A DNA stretch of 23,695 nucleotides from Lachnospira sp. (GTDB lineage: Bacteria; Bacillota; Clostridia; Lachnospirales; Lachnospiraceae): assembly GCA_017626275.1 (NCBI GenBank), contig JAGAJD010000083.1:1-23695 (forward strand), in the 5' to 3' direction. Below are positions 1 through 8,194 of the stretch, piece after piece; position 1 is the first letter of the stretch; every line of letters begins with the position of its first letter. Made by a program: the position numbers and the translations under genes. The notes below the pieces were generated by a model. That model worked only from the letters and a program-made list of their open reading frames with translations, was not told the origin of the DNA and did not search any database.

Positions 1-64
1 ATTATTTATTTTGTCACAGAAGGTAGTAGTATCTTCAGGCTGGTTCGGCTACGGAGGTTCTATT

Positions 65-418
65 ATGTTTGGAGGCATAAGGGTAAATTCAGGACTTATA
101 ATGGTTCCATTTATTATCGGAATTGTGTGGATGTTTGCAACGGGAGCGTCATTTCCGTCTAAGCTGTTTACGGTATTGAGTGTTATATTAATCGTTGCTT
201 CTATTATTATGAATACGAGTATACATTTGGTAACTGTTTCATTATACGAATGGATTGTTATGCTTGTGCTTATATTCGGAGGCGCAGGTTTTGTGGCAAA
301 GACATTATTTTCAAATGCATATAAAGAAGATAAACGTAAAAGAAAAGACAGCGGAAGCTATAACGGAGTTGATTCTGTAGATGAAGAAATGCGCCGTATC
401 AGAAAGAACATGAAATAA
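65..418 (+). CDS. Small membrane protein of unknown function
   Basis: The protein has 117 residues. It has about three hydrophobic segments (residues 11-27, 33-50 and 60-80), followed by a short, highly charged cytoplasmic tail rich in K, R, D and E (86-117). I do not recognise a family. The ATG is chosen because a GGAGG lies 7 nt upstream; the reading frame stays open to the left edge through a TTG at position 11, so a longer form that began outside the window cannot be excluded. A strong intrinsic terminator follows directly, so this gene ends its own transcript and is probably not co-transcribed with the next gene. A small accessory membrane protein is all that can be supported. Confidence 0.55.
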   Translation: MFGGIRVNSGLIMVPFIIGIVWMFATGASFPSKLFTVLSVILIVASIIMNTSIHLVTVSLYEWIVMLVLIFGGAGFVAKTLFSNAYKEDKRKRKDSGSYNGVDSVDEEMRRIRKNMK

Positions 419-432
419 ACCATATACTACCT

Positions 433-472
433 AAAATACTACCATATTTCAGTGTGGTAGTATTTTATTTTT
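433..472 (+). terminator. Intrinsic terminator after the first gene
   Basis: A perfect 12-bp stem (AAAATACTACCA at 433-444 with its complement at 455-466) encloses a 10-nt loop and runs into a T-rich tract (463-472). It begins 14 nt past the stop codon of the small membrane protein. Confidence 0.85.
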
Positions 473-544
473 GTGTATAAGGTGTTACATTTAATACAAC
501 AAATAAAAATAAATGCCGTTAAGACGGCGGAACGGAGGATTATT

Positions 545-1009
545 ATGGTTACGGTGGGTTCAGCCATTTCGGTATTTGCGGCAGTTGTACTTATGGTAGT
601 ATTCTGCGGTGGAATATCGTGGCAGATGTTATTGGATTTTCCAAGTCTTGTATTGCTTGCAGTAATAGTTATTCCTATGTTATGCGTGTCAGGTCTGGGA
701 AAGGATTTTCTGAAAGCAATTTCTATTGCCGGCAGTAAAAAAGAGACAACGCTTGTTCAGATTAACAGAAGTATTGAGGCGGTAAAGCTTGCCATGAATA
801 CATTATTGTACAGTGGAATATTTATGACATTATTTTCCATTATGATTATATTTGGCGGGCAGGCAAGGGAAGGAGTAGACGCAGGTACTCTCTTAATGAA
901 TTGTGAGGTAGCAATGATTACACTCGTCTATGCACTGGCATTATGCCTTATACTTCTTCCCGTTTTGGCGGCATTGAAGCGCAGAAAGATTGATTATATT
1001 AACGATTAG
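545..1009 (+). CDS. MotA/TolQ/ExbB-like small membrane protein
   Basis: The protein has 154 residues and four predicted membrane segments (about 5-22, 33-50, 83-103 and 114-143). A short cytoplasmic stretch (51-80) lies between segments 2 and 3. The second half reads like the channel-forming pair of MotA/TolQ/ExbB proteins: a GIFMTL...IIFGG segment, then AMITLVYALAL and LLPVLAALKRR, similar to the ALLTTLYG...LPIA-K pattern of MotA. The large cytoplasmic loop of true MotA is missing, and no MotB partner is seen. The ATG is preferred over an upstream GTG at 473 because GGAGG lies 6 nt before it and the GTG sits inside the preceding terminator. It is probably co-transcribed with the LuxR-type gene 17 nt downstream. 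The family assignment is by eye and tentative. Confidence 0.55.
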   Translation: MVTVGSAISVFAAVVLMVVFCGGISWQMLLDFPSLVLLAVIVIPMLCVSGLGKDFLKAISIAGSKKETTLVQINRSIEAVKLAMNTLLYSGIFMTLFSIMIIFGGQAREGVDAGTLLMNCEVAMITLVYALALCLILLPVLAALKRRKIDYIND

Positions 1010-1025
1010 AGAAATGGAGAACTGT

Positions 1026-1685
1026 ATGAAAAAATATATTTCAAAACTGTCAGTTGTTTTGATATATTTTCTGCTTATTGCATGGATTGCGGGGTTTAAG
1101 ATAGAACTTTTGCTTGACATAAGAGGAATACTGGCTGTTCTTTGCGGTATGGTATTGTTTTCCATGCCTGTAATAATTACGGAAAGAAACAGGAATACAG
1201 TGCTTGAAGCATTTAGCAAAAATGCGGTTACTGTCGGATATCTGGCAACATTTTTATTTCTGTTTTCACGGCTGAATAACAGCAAGGGGTATGACAATCT
1301 TTTAACGGATATCGCATTAAATTGCCGTCCGCTGCTTTACGGATTGATTTGTTGGATATTTTTAAAGCCTGATAATAAAGAAAAGGAAGAGCAGCACGAA
1401 GCAGAAGCTAAGACAGAAAATGATGCTTTATTGGATAAAGACGACGAAAAGAGTGAAGAGATGTCGGCTGAACAGCGGTATTATCTTTTCCGGGCAAAGG
1501 GACTGACACAGAGGGAAGCAGAGGTTGCCCGTCTTGCCTGCAATAGTCTGTCAAACAGGGAGATTGCGGAGCAGTTATACATATCAGAAACAACAGTAAA
1601 AAAGCATATGTCGCATATATTTGAAAAGCTTGGAATTGCTTCGCGTGAAGAGCTTGGAAATGTATTAGACAGTGAAAAGGCTTGA
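1026..1685 (+). CDS. Membrane-anchored LuxR-type transcriptional regulator
   Basis: The protein has 219 residues. Residues 1-115 hold about four hydrophobic segments. Residues 116-147 form an acidic, charged linker. Residues 155-215 are a LuxR/GerE helix-turn-helix: GLTQREAEVARL, then SNREIAEQLYISETTVKKHM, then a KLGIASREEL-type end. It should bind DNA from the membrane, with the N-terminal part sensing a signal or a partner. The ATG at 1026 has GGAGA 5 nt upstream; earlier in-frame starts (990, 1014) lie inside or next to that site. The membrane part shows the same order of elements as the preceding protein (an LLLD-type entry to a hydrophobic hairpin, then a Leu/Tyr-rich final segment ending in a Leu-Lys/Leu-Pro edge), which suggests a shared domain. 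The target genes are unknown. Confidence 0.8.
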   Translation: MKKYISKLSVVLIYFLLIAWIAGFKIELLLDIRGILAVLCGMVLFSMPVIITERNRNTVLEAFSKNAVTVGYLATFLFLFSRLNNSKGYDNLLTDIALNCRPLLYGLICWIFLKPDNKEKEEQHEAEAKTENDALLDKDDEKSEEMSAEQRYYLFRAKGLTQREAEVARLACNSLSNREIAEQLYISETTVKKHMSHIFEKLGIASREELGNVLDSEKA

Positions 1686-1722
1686 AAAGTATTTAAAATG
1701 GTTAGAGTATAGGTTTATATAT

Positions 1723-1775
1723 AAATGAGGCTGCAGCTTTAAGATATTCAATCCTTAAAGCTGCAGCCTCATTTT
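1723..1775. terminator. Bidirectional terminator between convergent genes
   Basis: A perfect 21-bp inverted repeat (1723-1743 with 1754-1774; core GAGGCTGCAGCTTTAAG) encloses a 10-nt loop. It is flanked by A/T-rich sequence on both sides and lies between the LuxR-type gene (+) and the glnQ-like gene (-), so it can serve both directions. Confidence 0.85.
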
Positions 1776-1791
1776 AAAACTATTCTTTTAA

Positions 1792-2544
1792 TTACAGCAC
1801 TTTCGAGAGAAATTCCTTAAGTCTTGGACTTTGAGGATTCTCAAAAAACGCCTTAGGCTCGTTTTCCTCAGTAATCATACCGTCGGAGAAGAACATACAT
1901 CTGCTTGCTACTTCTTTTGCAAAGCCCATCTCATGAGTAACGATTAACATAGTCATTCCTGAGTCAGCAAGCTCTTTGATAATTGTCAAAACCTCGCCCA
2001 CCATTTCAGGGTCGAGAGCCGAGGTAGGCTCATCAAAAAGCATAATTTCAGGATTCATAGCCATTGCACGTGCAATCGCAACACGCTGCTTTTGTCCGCC
2101 GGAAAGCATTGCCGGATAAGTGTCAGCCTTATCCTTTAAGCCTACGCGCGCAAGCAGCTCATCAGCTTTTTTTACAGCGTCTTCCCTGCTCATAAGCTTT
2201 AATTTTACAGGTGCAAGACAAATGTTATCGCGGATTGTCATATTCGGGAAAAGATTAAAGTGCTGGAAGACCATTCCAATCTTTTCGCGGATTTCGTTAA
2301 TATTAACAGATTTGTCCGTTATATCTGTTCCGTGAAAAAGAACCTGTCCGGCAGTCGGTATCTCAAGCATATTAAGAGAACGCAAAAATGTTGACTTACC
2401 GCAGCCTGAAGGACCTATAATTGCAATAACTTCTCCCTTGTGCACAGTTGTATTGATATTATCTAAAACAACATGCTTGTCATAAACTTTTCGCAGTCCC
2501 TTTACCTCAAGGAGAATATCTGACATATTATTAGTTTCGCTCAT
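1792..2544 (-). CDS. glnQ: Polar amino-acid ABC transporter ATPase (GlnQ/ArtM type)
   Basis: This 250-residue ATPase energises amino-acid import together with the permease/binding-protein fusion encoded just upstream. Visible motifs are Walker A GPSGCGKS (44-51), the Q-loop at FQHFNLFP, signature [14 protein letters not shown] (from 147), Walker B IMLFDEP (167-173) and the switch His in IVTHEMGFA (H204). All are canonical for the polar amino-acid (PAAT) class. The start overlaps the end of the fusion gene by 14 bp, so the two are translationally linked; an AAGGAG lies about 10 nt before the ATG. A second Met (residue 7) has no ribosome site. The substrate cannot be read from the ATPase, so the symbol denotes the family only. 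It ends just before a bidirectional terminator. Confidence 0.93.
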   Translation of the reverse strand: MSETNNMSDILLEVKGLRKVYDKHVVLDNINTTVHKGEVIAIIGPSGCGKSTFLRSLNMLEIPTAGQVLFHGTDITDKSVNINEIREKIGMVFQHFNLFPNMTIRDNICLAPVKLKLMSREDAVKKADELLARVGLKDKADTYPAMLSGGQKQRVAIARAMAMNPEIMLFDEPTSALDPEMVGEVLTIIKELADSGMTMLIVTHEMGFAKEVASRCMFFSDGMITEENEPKAFFENPQSPRLKEFLSKVL

Positions 2545-4063
2545 TGCTTCGTAATCTCCTTTCCAGTTTCTTTACCAGTGTCGAAAGAATCATCACCAGT
2601 ATGAGATAAATTAAAGCGACGCCTATTAAAGGAAGCATAGCGTCATAAGTAATGCTTCGTATAATGTCACCGCCTCGCGTTAAGTCGGTAAGACCGATAT
2701 AACCGCTTATAGAGGTTTCCTTTAACAACACGATAAATTCGTTAGCCAGTGCAGGAAGTACATTTTTAAATGCCTGCGGCAGAATAACGCTTATCATTGT
2801 CTGGTTATATGTAAGTCCGAGGCTTCGCGCAGCTTCAAACTGTCCGTTATCTATGGACATAATACCGGAACGGAATATTTCCGCAACATATGCACCGGAA
2901 TTAATACCAAAAGAAAGTACTGCCACAAGAATTTTGTTAACATTCATTGAGCCGAATATAATGTAATAAATAATTAATAACTGAACCATGGCAGGAGTAC
3001 CTCGTATAATGGTCAGGTAAACGCTGCAAATGGCATTTAATATTTTCATATTGCCTGTTTTATCATGGCTTGAACGTATAACAGCAACTAAAAATCCGAT
3101 TACAATACCCATAATAGCGGCAAAAAATGCAATAATCAAAGTGTTTTTTAAACCTGTTAAAATGTATTGATAACGGTTATCTGTTATAAAGTCATTTGTG
3201 AATTTTTCTACAAAATTGCTTCCCGACTGAACTGCTTCATTATTACGGACTACAATAACCTGTGAAGATGTAGTGTAAGGGTCTGAAAAATCAATATTCT
3301 TTAAGCGGTCAGCAGTAACTGTCATTCCCGCAACACCGATATCTGCTTTTCCGGAAGAAACAGCAGTGATAATGGAATCAAATTCCATATCTTCAATCTT
3401 TAAGTTCATGCCCAGATAATCGGCAATGGCTGTCGCAATATCTACATCGATACCTACAATTTTGCCGTTCTCATAGTACTCATAAGGCTTGAAATAAGCG
3501 TTTGTTGCCATAATAAGATTTCCGTTGGAGCGGTTGACGCCTGAAGGAGAAGTATAAGGGCTTTTTCCAGCATTTTCTCCGATATAATTATTTATAATGG
3601 AATCAATAGTTCCGTCAGCCTTTAACGAACTAAGAGCCTTGTTGATTGAGGCTGTAAGCTCGGTATTACCCTTTGCGATACTGATTGCATAGTCTTCCTT
3701 AACAAATTCTTCTTCAAGTATCATAAGCTCAGGGTTAGCCTGAATAAATGCGTTGGCAGGCTGTGCGTCAATGATAACGGCATCTATTTTTCCCTGCTTT
3801 AATGCCTGAATGGCATCATTTCCCTTGTTAAAGCGTTCGATAGTTGTGTCAGAGCCGTCTTCTTCGTAGTCGGATACGAGAATATCGCCTGTGGTGCCAA
3901 GCTGTACGCCAATAACGCTGCCTGAAAGATCGTCTACACCAAAAACTTTATTTTCAGCAAGTTTTTTCTGACAGGACGATAACAGCATACATGTGCATAC
4001 GCAGAATAGTACAGCGAATATTCGGAAGAATCCGTAAATATTCTTTTGTCTTTTAGTTTGCAT
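2531..4063 (-). CDS. Amino-acid ABC transporter: lipoprotein binding domain fused to permease, lobes in permuted order
   Basis: The protein has 510 residues. A signal sequence ends in the lipobox LSSC (Cys31). A type-3 solute-binding domain follows, then a permease (about 292-505) with [22 protein letters not shown] and the EAA loop (E410 to LPQA at 428-431). In usual family members lobe 1 precedes lobe 2. Here the order is reversed. Residues 42-163 are lobe 2 plus the C-terminal helix ([17 protein letters not shown], then IDAVIIDA with D99, ending [17 protein letters not shown]). A Ser/Gly-rich linker (164-180) follows. Residues 181-273 are lobe 1 ([20 protein letters not shown], then [12 protein letters not shown] with R253, the usual carboxylate binder, ending SQVIVV). 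Both halves look intact, so ligand binding is plausible. It is translationally linked to the ATPase gene by a 14-bp overlap. The substrate is probably a polar amino acid. Confidence 0.9.
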   Translation of the reverse strand: MQTKRQKNIYGFFRIFAVLFCVCTCMLLSSCQKKLAENKVFGVDDLSGSVIGVQLGTTGDILVSDYEEDGSDTTIERFNKGNDAIQALKQGKIDAVIIDAQPANAFIQANPELMILEEEFVKEDYAISIAKGNTELTASINKALSSLKADGTIDSIINNYIGENAGKSPYTSPSGVNRSNGNLIMATNAYFKPYEYYENGKIVGIDVDIATAIADYLGMNLKIEDMEFDSIITAVSSGKADIGVAGMTVTADRLKNIDFSDPYTTSSQVIVVRNNEAVQSGSNFVEKFTNDFITDNRYQYILTGLKNTLIIAFFAAIMGIVIGFLVAVIRSSHDKTGNMKILNAICSVYLTIIRGTPAMVQLLIIYYIIFGSMNVNKILVAVLSFGINSGAYVAEIFRSGIMSIDNGQFEAARSLGLTYNQTMISVILPQAFKNVLPALANEFIVLLKETSISGYIGLTDLTRGGDIIRSITYDAMLPLIGVALIYLILVMILSTLVKKLERRLRSNERN

Positions 4064-4097
4064 AAAATTGTCCTTTCCTTTTTTATTAGCTTAAGTA

Positions 4098-4126
4098 ATT
4101 ATACACTGTAATTGAATTTGTAACAA
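4098..4126 (-). promoter_or_regulatory. Sigma-A promoter of the amino-acid importer operon
   Basis: On the minus strand there is TTGTTA (4121-4126), a 17-bp spacer and a perfect TATAAT (4098-4103). The -10 lies about 35 bp before the fusion-gene start. An AAAGGA-like ribosome site precedes that ATG. Confidence 0.8.
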
Positions 4127-4132
4127 TCAATA

Positions 4133-4161
4133 TTTGTAAAAAAATTAAGATGTGGTATACT
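4133..4161 (+). promoter_or_regulatory. Extended -10 promoter of the Asn-rich membrane protein gene
   Basis: TATACT (4156-4161) is preceded by an extended TG (4153-4154). A weak -35, TTTGTA (4133-4138), lies 17 bp upstream. It stands back to back with the importer promoter, with only 6 bp between the two -35 boxes. Confidence 0.65.
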
Positions 4162-4190
4162 GTAACAAAAAGTATTATGGAGGAAATGTT

Positions 4191-5168
4191 ATGCAGTTGA
4201 CAAAAAACCAAAAGATTTTGCATACGATTTTTAGAATTTTAGTATTTCTATCATTTGGAGCCGCAGTATGCGAGTTCTTTTTATTCATCAGTCTGGGAAT
4301 TGCGGCGGAGAGCAGTGTTTACTCTTATTCTTCAACATTAGCGATTGCAAAGGGAATATGCGATGTATATTATGTGCTGTTGATATTGGGAGTGCTTTCG
4401 GTAGTCTTCAGTCTTATCTGCTGCAAATGTACGGCGGTTGCGGCAACCGTCACAAGAACAATTTTTTTAGTGCTTGCGGCAGGTCTGAATTTTACTTCGT
4501 TTCCGGCATATGAGGTTATAAGAAAATTTGCCGACGCTTATATTTCAGGAAATTATAGCTCTTTGATAAGAGAATACAGATACGCGGATTCGGACGCTTT
4601 TGAGACGGCATTGGTATTTGTTGTGTTGTTTACAATGGTTTCAATTGCAATTTATTTCGTATTGTCAATAACTTCTATTGTGGCACTTGCAAAGAAACCG
4701 CCGGTCTACAATAATGCATATAACCAGTATTATCAGCAGTTATACGGCAGAGGTAACTACAATATGAATAACCAGTGGAACAACGGCGCACCTAACATGA
4801 ACAACCAGTGGAACAACGGAAATCCTAATATGAACAACCAGTGGAACAATGGAAATCCTAATATGAACAACCAGTGGAACAACGGCGCACCGCAGATGAA
4901 TAATACGGCAGGTCAGGTGAATCAGCCTGAAAATAGTGTAAAATCAGGAGTTGTGCTTGAAAAGAACGTAAATCCTCAGTTTGACGAAAATGGAGTTAAG
5001 CAGGGAAATGACGGCAGAAAGATTCTCTGTTATGATACAATGACGGGACAGCCGATTTATGCAGACGAGCAGCCGCAGGATAACGTACAGGCAGCCGGAC
5101 AGGAGACACAGCAGCCGCAGGAGGCAGTACAGGAAAGCTATGAAAATAAGGACACCGATATATTATAA
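4191..5168 (+). CDS. Membrane protein with Asn-rich tandem-repeat cytoplasmic tail
   Basis: The protein has 325 residues. Four hydrophobic segments fall in residues 12-36, about 49-69, 75-101 and 142-166. Downstream is a low-complexity, N/Q/G/W-rich region containing four copies of the 11-residue unit NMNNQWNNG(A/N)P, then a Q/P/E-rich tail. One short segment in the tail (DGRKILCYDTMTGQPIY) looks more ordered. There is no signal peptide or catalytic motif, and I do not recognise a named family. The start is ATG 4191, with GGAGG 7 nt upstream; the upstream GTG-type extension overlaps the promoter. The gene overlaps the FliB-like gene by 29 nt, so the two are probably co-expressed. The repeat tail could be a flexible interaction segment. 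Confidence 0.75.
   Translation: MQLTKNQKILHTIFRILVFLSFGAAVCEFFLFISLGIAAESSVYSYSSTLAIAKGICDVYYVLLILGVLSVVFSLICCKCTAVAATVTRTIFLVLAAGLNFTSFPAYEVIRKFADAYISGNYSSLIREYRYADSDAFETALVFVVLFTMVSIAIYFVLSITSIVALAKKPPVYNNAYNQYYQQLYGRGNYNMNNQWNNGAPNMNNQWNNGNPNMNNQWNNGNPNMNNQWNNGAPQMNNTAGQVNQPENSVKSGVVLEKNVNPQFDENGVKQGNDGRKILCYDTMTGQPIYADEQPQDNVQAAGQETQQPQEAVQESYENKDTDIL
4761..4892 (+). repeat. Four in-frame 33-bp coding tandem repeats
   Basis: Four consecutive 33-bp units start at 4761, 4794, 4827 and 4860. Each encodes NMNNQWNNG(A/N)P. Units 1 and 4 end in codons for AP, and units 2 and 3 end in codons for NP. A partial fifth unit (QMNN) follows. Near identity at the DNA level points to recent expansion. 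Confidence 0.95.
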
Positions 5169-6294
5169 GGATTTTAAATGTATAGCAGGTGATTGTACAG
5201 ATACCTGCTGTGCGGGGTGGGAGGTTGACGTAGAGGAACGCTCCTATCAGTATTACAGACAGGTTGAGGGCGAGTTTGGAAAACGGCTTAAATCTGTTAT
5301 GGTGCCGGAGGAGCAGGGCGGTTGTACATTTACATTAAAGAATGGCAGATGTCCGTTTCTTAACGATGATAATTTATGTGATTTATATACTGCACTCGGC
5401 GAAGATAAATTGTGTGATACATGTGCTGAATTTCCGCGCTTTATCAATGAATACGGAAGCGAGCGTGAAATAGGGCTTGCACCGTCCTGTAAAACAGCGG
5501 GAGAGCTGATGTTTGGATATAAGGAGCCACTCACCTTTACGGTAGAGGAAAGCGACGAGCAGATTACTTCGTATAATGAGATTGATCCGCAGTTATATTT
5601 TAAGTTAAGGCAGGCGAGAGTTACTGCATATAATATTATCCGAAACAGAAGCTTTTCAATTAATGAGAGGTGTATGTTGTATCTCGAGTTTGCGGAGAAG
5701 CTGCAGACAAAGCTTGACAAAGACAGAATTGACACTTTTGACTATGAGATTACATCATATTCCGATTCTGAATATTTAGAAAAAAGGCTTGCCGCGCTGC
5801 GCACCAAATACATAAGCCGTGATAACGGGCTGGGAACGATACCGCACTATTTTGACAGCTTTGCAGGAATGGAGGTCATTAATAAGGACTGGTATAAATG
5901 TCTTGAGCGAAATACCGCATTTTTTGAGAAAATGACTGCTGATTCATATGGGAAGACCGTGCGTGAATTTGAGAGATATTATGAGGACAGAATGTATGAA
6001 TATGAGCAGCTAATGATGTATTATGTATACAGATATTTTCTGAGTGCTGTAAATGATTACGAGATTTTGCAGAAAGCCAAAATCGGCGTTATCGGCTACC
6101 TTATTCTGCGTCAGTCAGACATTGCGCAGTGGAGTGAAAACGGTGGTGAACTTTCGTTTACCGAGCAGGTGGATTTGGCACATTTATATTCAAGGCAGTT
6201 TGAACATTCATACACTAATTTTGAAGTGTATAATGAATATTTCCGGACAAAACGGATTTATTCCTACAAGAGACTTATGGAATGTCTTTTGTAA
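5140..6294 (+). CDS. fliB: FliB-like flagellin lysine-N-methylase (cysteine-rich)
   Basis: The protein has 384 residues. The N-terminal part carries the cysteine pattern of the YkgJ/FliB group: FKCIAGDCTDTCCAGWEVDV (C14, C19, C23, C24), C62, CPFL...CDLY (C71, C80), LCDTCAEFPRF (C92, C95) and a later C117. These probably bind a metal or Fe-S centre. The remainder is a helical region rich in Tyr and Glu. By homology such proteins are annotated as flagellin lysine N-methylases, but no flagellar gene is in this window, so the substrate could be another surface protein. The start at 5140 has AGGAAAG just upstream and begins with the conserved MKIRTPIYYKDFK. A longer frame from 5059 encodes only a low-complexity shadow of the upstream tail. 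It overlaps the preceding gene by 29 nt. Confidence 0.82.
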   Translation: MKIRTPIYYKDFKCIAGDCTDTCCAGWEVDVEERSYQYYRQVEGEFGKRLKSVMVPEEQGGCTFTLKNGRCPFLNDDNLCDLYTALGEDKLCDTCAEFPRFINEYGSEREIGLAPSCKTAGELMFGYKEPLTFTVEESDEQITSYNEIDPQLYFKLRQARVTAYNIIRNRSFSINERCMLYLEFAEKLQTKLDKDRIDTFDYEITSYSDSEYLEKRLAALRTKYISRDNGLGTIPHYFDSFAGMEVINKDWYKCLERNTAFFEKMTADSYGKTVREFERYYEDRMYEYEQLMMYYVYRYFLSAVNDYEILQKAKIGVIGYLILRQSDIAQWSENGGELSFTEQVDLAHLYSRQFEHSYTNFEVYNEYFRTKRIYSYKRLMECLL

Positions 6295-6466
6295 GATTTG
6301 CAATATAACGGATAAATTCTTTGGAACATTCCGGCAGATATGCAGTGGAATTGTAGGCAAGAACTACATCTGTGGAAATTTCACAGTTTTTGATTTTCTT
6401 TTATTCAATTCCTTTTTGTGTGTCAAATATTATTGTAAGAGAAAATTAAGAAAGTTGGGAGAAGTA

Positions 6467-8191
6467 ATGAAGAGAGTATGGATTTATCTGAAAGGGTATA
6501 AAAAAGAATGTGTCTTTGCCCCATTATTTAAAATGCTTGAGGCATTATTTGAACTGTTTGTGCCGTTAGTGGTATCAGCTATTATTGACAAAGGTATCGC
6601 CGGCAAAGATATACCGTATATTATAAAAATGACGGTGCTTCTTGTAGTGCTGGCAGTAATTGGACTTACCTGCTCAATTACAGCGCAGTATTTTGCGGCA
6701 AAAGCGGCAGTAGGGTGTGCAACAGGTATGAGACATCATCTGTTTGCCCATATACAGGGGCTTTCATTTACGGAAATGGATACGATAGGAACATCTACGC
6801 TAATTACAAGAATGACGAGCGACATCAATCAGGTACAAAATGGTGTCAATATGGTGCTGAGGCTTTTCTTACGTTCCCCGTTTATCGTATTTGGAGCAAT
6901 GATTATGGCGTTTACGATTGATGTGCAGGCGGCGCTTGTTTTTGCCGTCACAATTCCTGTTCTTGCGGTTATTGTATTTGGAATTATGCTGTCAACAAGA
7001 CCATTATATAAGAAGGTTCAGGCAGGACTTGACAGGATTCTTGGAATTACAAGGGAAAATCTTACAGGCGTGCGTGTAATCAGGGCTTTTAATAAGCAGC
7101 AGGACGAGGTTTGCAGGTTTAAGCAGTCTAATGAGGAGCTTAATCATTTACAGAAATTTGTCGGTAAGATTTCGGGACTTATGAATCCGCTGACTTATGT
7201 TGTGATAAATGTTTCAATTATTGTGCTTATCTGGATTGGCGCTGTTCGTGTGAATTCGGGAACGCTTACGCAGGGACAGGTTGTTGCACTTTATAACTAT
7301 ATGTCACAGATTCTTGTAGAGTTAATCAAGCTTGCAAATCTTATTATAATTGTAACAAAGGCACTTGCGTGTGCGGGAAGAATTGAGTCGGTATTTGAAG
7401 TTGAATCAAGCATGAAGGACGGAAGCCTTGAAAGGCAGGAAGCAATGCAGCAGACTCCGGTGGTGGAATTTAAAGATGTATCACTGCGTTACAGCGGGGC
7501 GGGCGATGAATCTGTTTCCGGTGTAAGCTTTAAGGTGTTTAAGGGACAGACTGTCGGTGTTATCGGAGGAACAGGTTCGGGAAAATCATCACTTGTAAAT
7601 ATGATACCGAGATTTTATGACGCCACATCGGGAGAGGTTCTGATTGACGGCATAAATGTATGCGATTACAAATTAAATGTACTGAGAGATAAAGTGGGAA
7701 TTGTTATGCAGAAGGCTCAGTTATTTAAGGGTAGTATAAGGGAAAATATGCTCTGGGGCAGGAATGATGCTTCCGATGAGGAAATATTTGAGGCACTTGA
7801 CATTGCACAGGCAAGAGAATTTGTTGAGAAGAAGGACGGAAAGCTTGACGCATTTGTTGATCAGGGAGGCAAAAATCTTTCGGGAGGACAAAGACAGCGT
7901 CTTACTATTGCAAGGGCAATGGTGAGAAAGCCTGAGATTCTCATACTTGATGACAGTGCATCAGCGCTTGATTATGCGACAGATGCGGCACTGCGTAAAT
8001 CAATAAGGGATATGAAAAACTCTCCGACTGTTTTTATCGTTTCGCAGAGAGCTGCTTCGCTTATGCACGCGGACATGATTATTGTGTTAGACGACGGAGT
8101 AGTCGCAGGAATGGGAACACACGAAGAACTGTTGAAGAACTGCGAAGTATACCGGGAAATCTATTATTCACAGTTTAAAAAGGAGGCGTAG
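6467..8191 (+). CDS. ABC exporter half-transporter with degenerate ATP site (heterodimer subunit 1)
   Basis: The protein has 574 residues: a six-helix exporter domain (about 15-310) followed by a nucleotide-binding domain (about 332-574). Walker A is GGTGSGKS (367-374), the signature is LSGGQRQRLTIARA (from 471), and Walker B is ILILDDSASALD. The catalytic Glu after Walker B is Asp here (D496) and the H-loop His is Gln (Q527, IVSQRAAS). This is the pattern of the degenerate subunit in BmrC/TM287-type heterodimeric exporters. Its partner starts 3 nt downstream. The start ATG has GGGAGA 5 nt upstream; the open frame extending back to 6053 overlaps the FliB-like gene and is rejected. The exported substrate (drug, peptide or lipid) cannot be told from the sequence. 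The 172-nt gap before it shows no convincing promoter or terminator. Confidence 0.92.
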   Translation: MKRVWIYLKGYKKECVFAPLFKMLEALFELFVPLVVSAIIDKGIAGKDIPYIIKMTVLLVVLAVIGLTCSITAQYFAAKAAVGCATGMRHHLFAHIQGLSFTEMDTIGTSTLITRMTSDINQVQNGVNMVLRLFLRSPFIVFGAMIMAFTIDVQAALVFAVTIPVLAVIVFGIMLSTRPLYKKVQAGLDRILGITRENLTGVRVIRAFNKQQDEVCRFKQSNEELNHLQKFVGKISGLMNPLTYVVINVSIIVLIWIGAVRVNSGTLTQGQVVALYNYMSQILVELIKLANLIIIVTKALACAGRIESVFEVESSMKDGSLERQEAMQQTPVVEFKDVSLRYSGAGDESVSGVSFKVFKGQTVGVIGGTGSGKSSLVNMIPRFYDATSGEVLIDGINVCDYKLNVLRDKVGIVMQKAQLFKGSIRENMLWGRNDASDEEIFEALDIAQAREFVEKKDGKLDAFVDQGGKNLSGGQRQRLTIARAMVRKPEILILDDSASALDYATDAALRKSIRDMKNSPTVFIVSQRAASLMHADMIIVLDDGVVAGMGTHEELLKNCEVYREIYYSQFKKEA

Positions 8192-8194
8192 GAG

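Noticed and set aside
11..64. TTG-initiated N-terminal extension of the first gene
   Set aside because: The ATG at 65 has a well-spaced GGAGG; the TTG at 11 has no ribosome site visible in the window.
473..544. GTG-initiated extension of the MotA-like gene
   Set aside because: It starts directly after the terminator T tract and lacks a ribosome site; ATG 545 has GGAGG.
545..1009. True flagellar stator MotA
   Set aside because: At 154 residues it lacks the large cytoplasmic loop, and no MotB-like partner is nearby.
4761..4892. CRISPR-like array (regular 33-bp units)
   Set aside because: The units are contiguous without spacers and encode an in-frame peptide repeat.
6053..6466. Long N-terminal extension of exporter subunit 1
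   Set aside because: It overlaps the FliB-like gene in another frame, is not exporter-like, and ATG 6467 has a clear ribosome site.
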